From: Aporrectodea caliginosa
Taxonomy: Eukaryota > Annelida > Clitellata > Crassiclitellata > Lumbricidae
Assembly: GCA_020284085.1 (NCBI GenBank)
Contig: JACEVL010000130.1
Location: 2,046,908-2,110,907 of the forward strand
DNA: 64,000 nt
Direction of reading: 5' to 3'
Positions 60,384 to 64,000 of the stretch are shown here, piece by piece. The notes below the pieces were generated by a model. The model did not search any database. It was given only the letters and a program-made list of their open reading frames with translations, and was not told where the DNA came from. Positions within the stretch are counted from its first letter, which is position 1, and each line of letters opens with the position of its first letter. The position numbers and the translations under genes are program-made.

Positions 60384-61044
60384 GGTTTGACCATGGGCGT
60401 CCGCAGGGGGGCGCAAGGGGGCGCATGTGCGCCCCCCTGGATTTTGCGCATATTTGCAGAGACATTTTGATTATTTGTATATTATTATTGCAGCACGATT
60501 TTCAACGTGATTATCGGAAAACACTAAATTCTTTAGGTATATATAGTTATTTAAAATTAACACAGAAAGCGTAAGAATAATTAGTAAGATTATAGTGTAC
60601 CGACCGTTAAAATATGGTAGGCCTACGCCCTACAATTGGGACCTAGGCTATATCTTTGCTTGGGCGTATTTAAAAAATATTAACGTATAGAGTTCTCTCT
60701 TGGTAATATGGAAATTCATATTGTCAACCGATACGGCGAAATTCTTCAGTCGTATCGGCTAATTGGTATATCGTATTCCTTGTGTTGTTTTAGCCGAGAT
60801 AACAGTTCCGGCTGGTTATAACCTCGATCGTAGTCAGGACGTTGTATATATGTGTATGATATATGTAGGCCTACCCTTATATATATACCCATATATATAT
60901 ATAAAATATATATATAAACATATAATTGACACTGGCTGGAGCGACTAAGTAATCAGCTTCGTATACCTTAGAAAGTTAGATGCCATCTAACACACGTAGG
61001 CCTACTGCCAGACTTTTTACACATAGCCTACCCCGCTAGCTTCG

Positions 61045-61110
61045 GAAACAGTCCAAGCCTGGATGAGTAATGCGAATCTATTGATGTCGCACGGGTCGTT
61101 AAACTGAAAT
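61045..61110 (+). repeat. Dispersed repeat with CCTGGAT core, copy 4 (diverged)
   Basis: AGTCCAAGCCTGGATGAG and GGGTCGTTAAACTG keep the order seen at 21583 and 30611, but the GGAGGGCGACGC part is altered. It lies inside the hAT-type element at 60392-61580. Confidence 0.45.
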
Positions 61111-61163
61111 TTCTACTACTACGCTTTGTGAGTTAGTCGGATAGTATCACAGGAACGGAGAAG

Positions 61164-61409
61164 ATGAACACTTCTGAGTTGGACAATTTCGTAGGAACTG
61201 TGAAGGTCGACTGCGTTGAGGGTCAAAGAAACTTGGTAGTGAATGGAACAGAAATTTCAGACAACAAAGATGCATTCATAGATAGAGTGATAAATCAGTT
61301 TGGACAAGAACCCATGCAGACGATTGCAATTGTTATTTCAAGAATAAGATCAGATTTCAGTCATATAGAATTTAATTATCATAATAGTTCTGACAATGAA
61401 TGTCTATGA
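61164..61409 (+). CDS. Unidentified 81-residue ORF inside a hAT-type element
   Basis: An ATG-started frame of 81 codons, with a purine-rich GGAACGGAGAAG just before the start codon and a stop at 61407-61409. The peptide (MNTSELDNFVGTVKVDCVEG at the start, SDNECL at the end) is hydrophilic and acidic and has no motif I recognise. There is no transposase signature, signal peptide or membrane segment. It could be a captured host exon, a diverged transposon ORF or chance. It is the only frame of note inside the element. Confidence 0.3.
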   Translation: MNTSELDNFVGTVKVDCVEGQRNLVVNGTEISDNKDAFIDRVINQFGQEPMQTIAIVISRIRSDFSHIEFNYHNSSDNECL

Positions 61410-61588
61410 ATTTTTTCTCATGTTGTGGGATCCGCGCCAGAGGATCGAGAGGTATACCCAGTGCCGAGGGAGCGAGTGTCGAAGGTGAAGTGATCGGTTG
61501 CTTTTGACACCCTATTTACTTCCTGCGACGACTATTTCAAATTTTGCGCCCCCCTAGAAAAATTCCTGCGGACGCCCATGGGTTTGAC

Positions 61589-61809
61589 CTTCAACCTTTA
61601 AGACATGATTTAATGCAATTTAGGGTAATTAGATGTGATCCATTCGGGAATTTTATTATAGCGCCTTTCAAGACAGTGAAAAAAGATGGTACTCTTAACA
61701 TGCTTTAACGTGGATTTTTGCTTTAAATTTTACAACTCCAGCCAGAAGTGAATTGTAAACAGAAGGCAAGTTGTTTAATGCCACACCTGACCTTCTAAAT
61801 ATTAACGGT
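61589..61809. other. Spacer, nothing recognised
   Basis: Short AT-rich stretch between the hAT-type element and a decayed minisatellite. Confidence 0.5.
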
Positions 61810-62076
61810 TTTGGATCACGCATAATTATAGCCTCTCATACAAGAAAGGTCATATATTACGCATGACTTCATAAATATAACAGGTTTAGGACCAAGCAAG
61901 ACATCACACACACATATGAAAGGTCAGAGACCATGCAAAGTCTCACAGACGTTAAAGATGATGAACCATTCATGGCCTCAAAGACACAGAGGATGATTGA
62001 CCATGAATGGTCTCAAAGAAACTGAGAGGTAATACACCATGCATGGTTTCACAGACATAAAATATGATGAACACAA
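61810..62076. repeat. Decayed minisatellite of about 35-36 bp
   Basis: Units starting CCATG(C/A)A(A/T)GGTCTCA begin at 61931, 61966, 62001 and 62037 (period 35-36). More diverged units appear to extend back to about 61810. Units contain AGAC...GATGATGA. Confidence 0.7.
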
Positions 62077-62083
62077 ACCCTAA

Positions 62084-62131
62084 TGCTGATCCTAACCGAC
62101 CCTCACGACGCCTAACCTGACCCTAACCGTT
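62084..62131. repeat. Degenerate CCTAA-rich, telomere-like stretch
   Basis: CCTAA occurs four times in about 45 bp (ACCCTAATGC, TCCTAACCG, GCCTAACC, ACCCTAACCG). This resembles a much decayed (CCCTAA)n array, but the spacing is irregular. Confidence 0.35.
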
Positions 62132-62569
62132 TGGGGGTTACCTACCGATGGGTAATTTTCCTAGGGGGTTTATGACCGGGGTTATTAGCCAGTAGGTTAT
62201 TGACCTGATCCCAATGCTGGTGGAGACACCTTACAATTTAGTAATGTAATGCCATGATTTTATTATCATCTGTTGTGACTGACTGTTGGGGGCTTTTAGA
62301 GTCCTAACAACACGTAAGCAGAGAATACCATGTTGTTCGATTGTTAACGGTGTATTTGTCCTGACGTCCAAAGCTCTTTTTGCACGTGTCCTCTGGCGAT
62401 GGCATCTGAGGTCTAACAGAGGCACGTAATAAACGAACGATTACTGTCGTCTAGTCGCCACAAATACCCAGCACGCGCGCCTGAGCTCTTTGTAATGCTT
62501 CTACACGCCCAGACACTCCTATACATGCCACTCAGACTTCAATGGGAATTTGTGTAAGAGAGGAAGCAG
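62132..62569. other. Intergenic, nothing recognised
   Basis: No gene. The antisense 64-codon frame at 62231-62425 has no recognised domain. Confidence 0.5.
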
Positions 62570-62815
62570 AGACCAGAGAGAGACAGAGAGATAGAGAGAC
62601 AGACGGACAGACACAGAGACACAGAGACAAAGAGAGACAGCGAGAGACGGAGAGAGACAGAGAGAAATAGAGAGAGACAGACAAACAGAGAGACAGAGAG
62701 ATAGAGAGAGAGATACAGACAGACAGAGAGACAAAGAGACAAAGAGACGAAGACAGGCAGAGAGATACAGAGAGAGAGACAGACAGACACAGACAGACAG
62801 ACAGACAGACAAGGG
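62570..62815. repeat. (GACA)n/(GAGA)n purine-rich microsatellite
   Basis: About 245 bp of GAGA, GACA and GATA mixtures, the complement of TCTG/TCTC repeats seen elsewhere in the window. Confidence 0.95.
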
Positions 62816-64000
62816 AGGTGGGAGACAGATGTGTAGAAACAGAGAAGAATGAGGAAAAAGGGACCAGGGAGAATAATGGAGAATTGAAAGCTATTGATCG
62901 AGTCAGCATAGCAGGAATCACGCAAAGCGACGACTTGTTAGAACAGGCCGGTGGATATGATAATTTAAAATCCATGGTTCTGCATTTGTTAGAAAACTAA
63001 TCAAGAATGGAGATCAGGTGTAACATAATGTGCGTAATCTATACCAACGAAGTATTTATATATCTAGTGCACAAATGATACGAGCTGATGAGAAGTGCCA
63101 GCAGACGCCACACTGAACAGTTCATTTAGTTCTTCTGGCAATTGTAGAGGGGGACCTGTAATTGGCGACACTGCTTCACAACCAAACACGAGCTTATATT
63201 AGCAGCTGAATCAGCGTAGTCTGTGAACAAACTGTCATTCACACGTACACAATACATCGCTAAATTTGTGACCGTGCGGATAAGATAGAAAAAGGAGCAA
63301 ACGGTGCTGTTTGCCTTACGAAGCAGATCGGTATTTTTCGGACAGCGGTTTATTACACTAAGATAACGCACGGTGTGATAGGATCGAGAAGCAAATGGAA
63401 AATTTCCACTTGAAGTCAACGAAACTAGCCCCGCCCCTTTAAGAATAAGAAGTCAGCAAAACAGCTTTTAACAAAAGAAATTAATCGTTAGATTTTGACA
63501 GAAACTGGTGAAAGCAAAGGCTATAGCAGATATGATGAGATCAGAGAGATTTGCTAATAAATAATTTACTTTGAAAGTACATCGAATGTTGGATGGTATT
63601 CATACACTTTAATCCTGCAAATAATCCACGCGCAATTTATGTTGACGAGAGTTGTTGTTGTTTGAGAGTGCAGTGTGCAAGAATTGAGATTTAAAGCAGG
63701 AATCTGGGTCTCTGAGATGCACGAATATTCAGTAGTCCAATTCACATGATTTTGAAGGCCACACCAGTAGCAGTCGACGAAGCTGTTCTGGTCAAATGGC
63801 CAGTACGGGAACATCCCCCGACTCTGTCACGATTCTACGAGCATTTCGAACATTCAGATGTTAGGCGATGATAGTAGGTCTATTAGCCACAGCGAGGGAC
63901 TTCTTCCCTCGAGACCTGACGTTCCAAGTTGCAATAAACTACGTTCCTCATTGCTTGCTGACTCCATCAGTACGGGATCCGAATGAATGGTATTTGCAGT
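62816..64000. other. Intergenic to the window end, nothing recognised
   Basis: Short frames at 62818-63000, 63126-63419 (minus) and 63566-63814 (minus) have no known domains or splice context. Confidence 0.5.

Larger units (their letters stand above)
60392..61580. mobile_element. hAT-type element with exact target duplication and a small ORF
   Basis: The 1189-bp element has 16-bp terminal inverted repeats, CATGGGCGTCCGCAGG at the left and CCTGCGGACGCCCATG at the right, and an exact 8-bp duplication GGTTTGAC at 60384-60391 and 61581-61588. Subterminal G/C tracts (GGGGGCGCATGTGCGCCCCC) form a hairpin at the left. The interior includes (TA)n sequence, a copy of the CCTGGAT repeat near 61050 and an 81-codon frame. 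Confidence 0.92.

Overview
Eukaryotic window, most likely a marine deuterostome and probably an echinoderm. The evidence is intron-rich genes with animal orthologues (a KLF2/4-type zinc-finger factor and a SERBP1/HABP4-type RNA-binding protein), an AT-rich background full of L2/CR1-like and RTE-like LINE pieces, tRNA-derived SINEs, many short hAT-type DNA transposons and long microsatellites, and a striking excess of the palindrome TAGGCCTA. The species assignment is inference. No prokaryotic, CRISPR, rRNA or genuine tRNA gene was seen.

Three host genes can be assembled, all on the + strand. (1) 12067-27400: a five-exon gene for a 268-residue sulfotransferase-like P-loop protein, with an 8 kb third intron full of transposon debris. 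(2) 30881-36960: a seven-exon SERBP1/HABP4-like gene (415 residues) with a TATA box, a YY1-like site, an RGG-rich middle and an RG-rich C-terminus. (3) 51333-52824: a two-exon KLF2/4-like transcription factor (413 residues) with three C-terminal C2H2 fingers, a CRE-like site and a TATA box. The three are functionally unrelated and nothing suggests co-regulation.

Region by region: 1-12 kb is mostly transposons and simple repeats: a hAT-like terminus at 1-536, an L2-like LINE, hAT remnants, an RTE LINE split by a hAT with an exact 8-bp target duplication, and a hAT that holds an inverted-repeat element. 12-27.4 kb is gene 1 and its introns. 27.4-30.7 kb is intergenic, with LINE fragments and (CTTA)/(CG) repeats. 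30.7-37.5 kb is gene 2. 37.5-51 kb is intergenic, with a LINE, three inverted-repeat DNA elements, a SINE, microsatellites and a small hAT. 51-53.6 kb is gene 3. 53.6-64 kb is intergenic, with a (TC)n tract, LINE pieces, two hAT-type elements with target duplications, decayed minisatellites and a purine-rich repeat.

No new multi-gene system is visible. The most informative signals are the dated transposon nestings, a 3' hairpin shared by dispersed LINE tails, the TAGGCCTA excess, an 80-nt intronic hairpin and an unidentified small ORF inside a hAT-type element.
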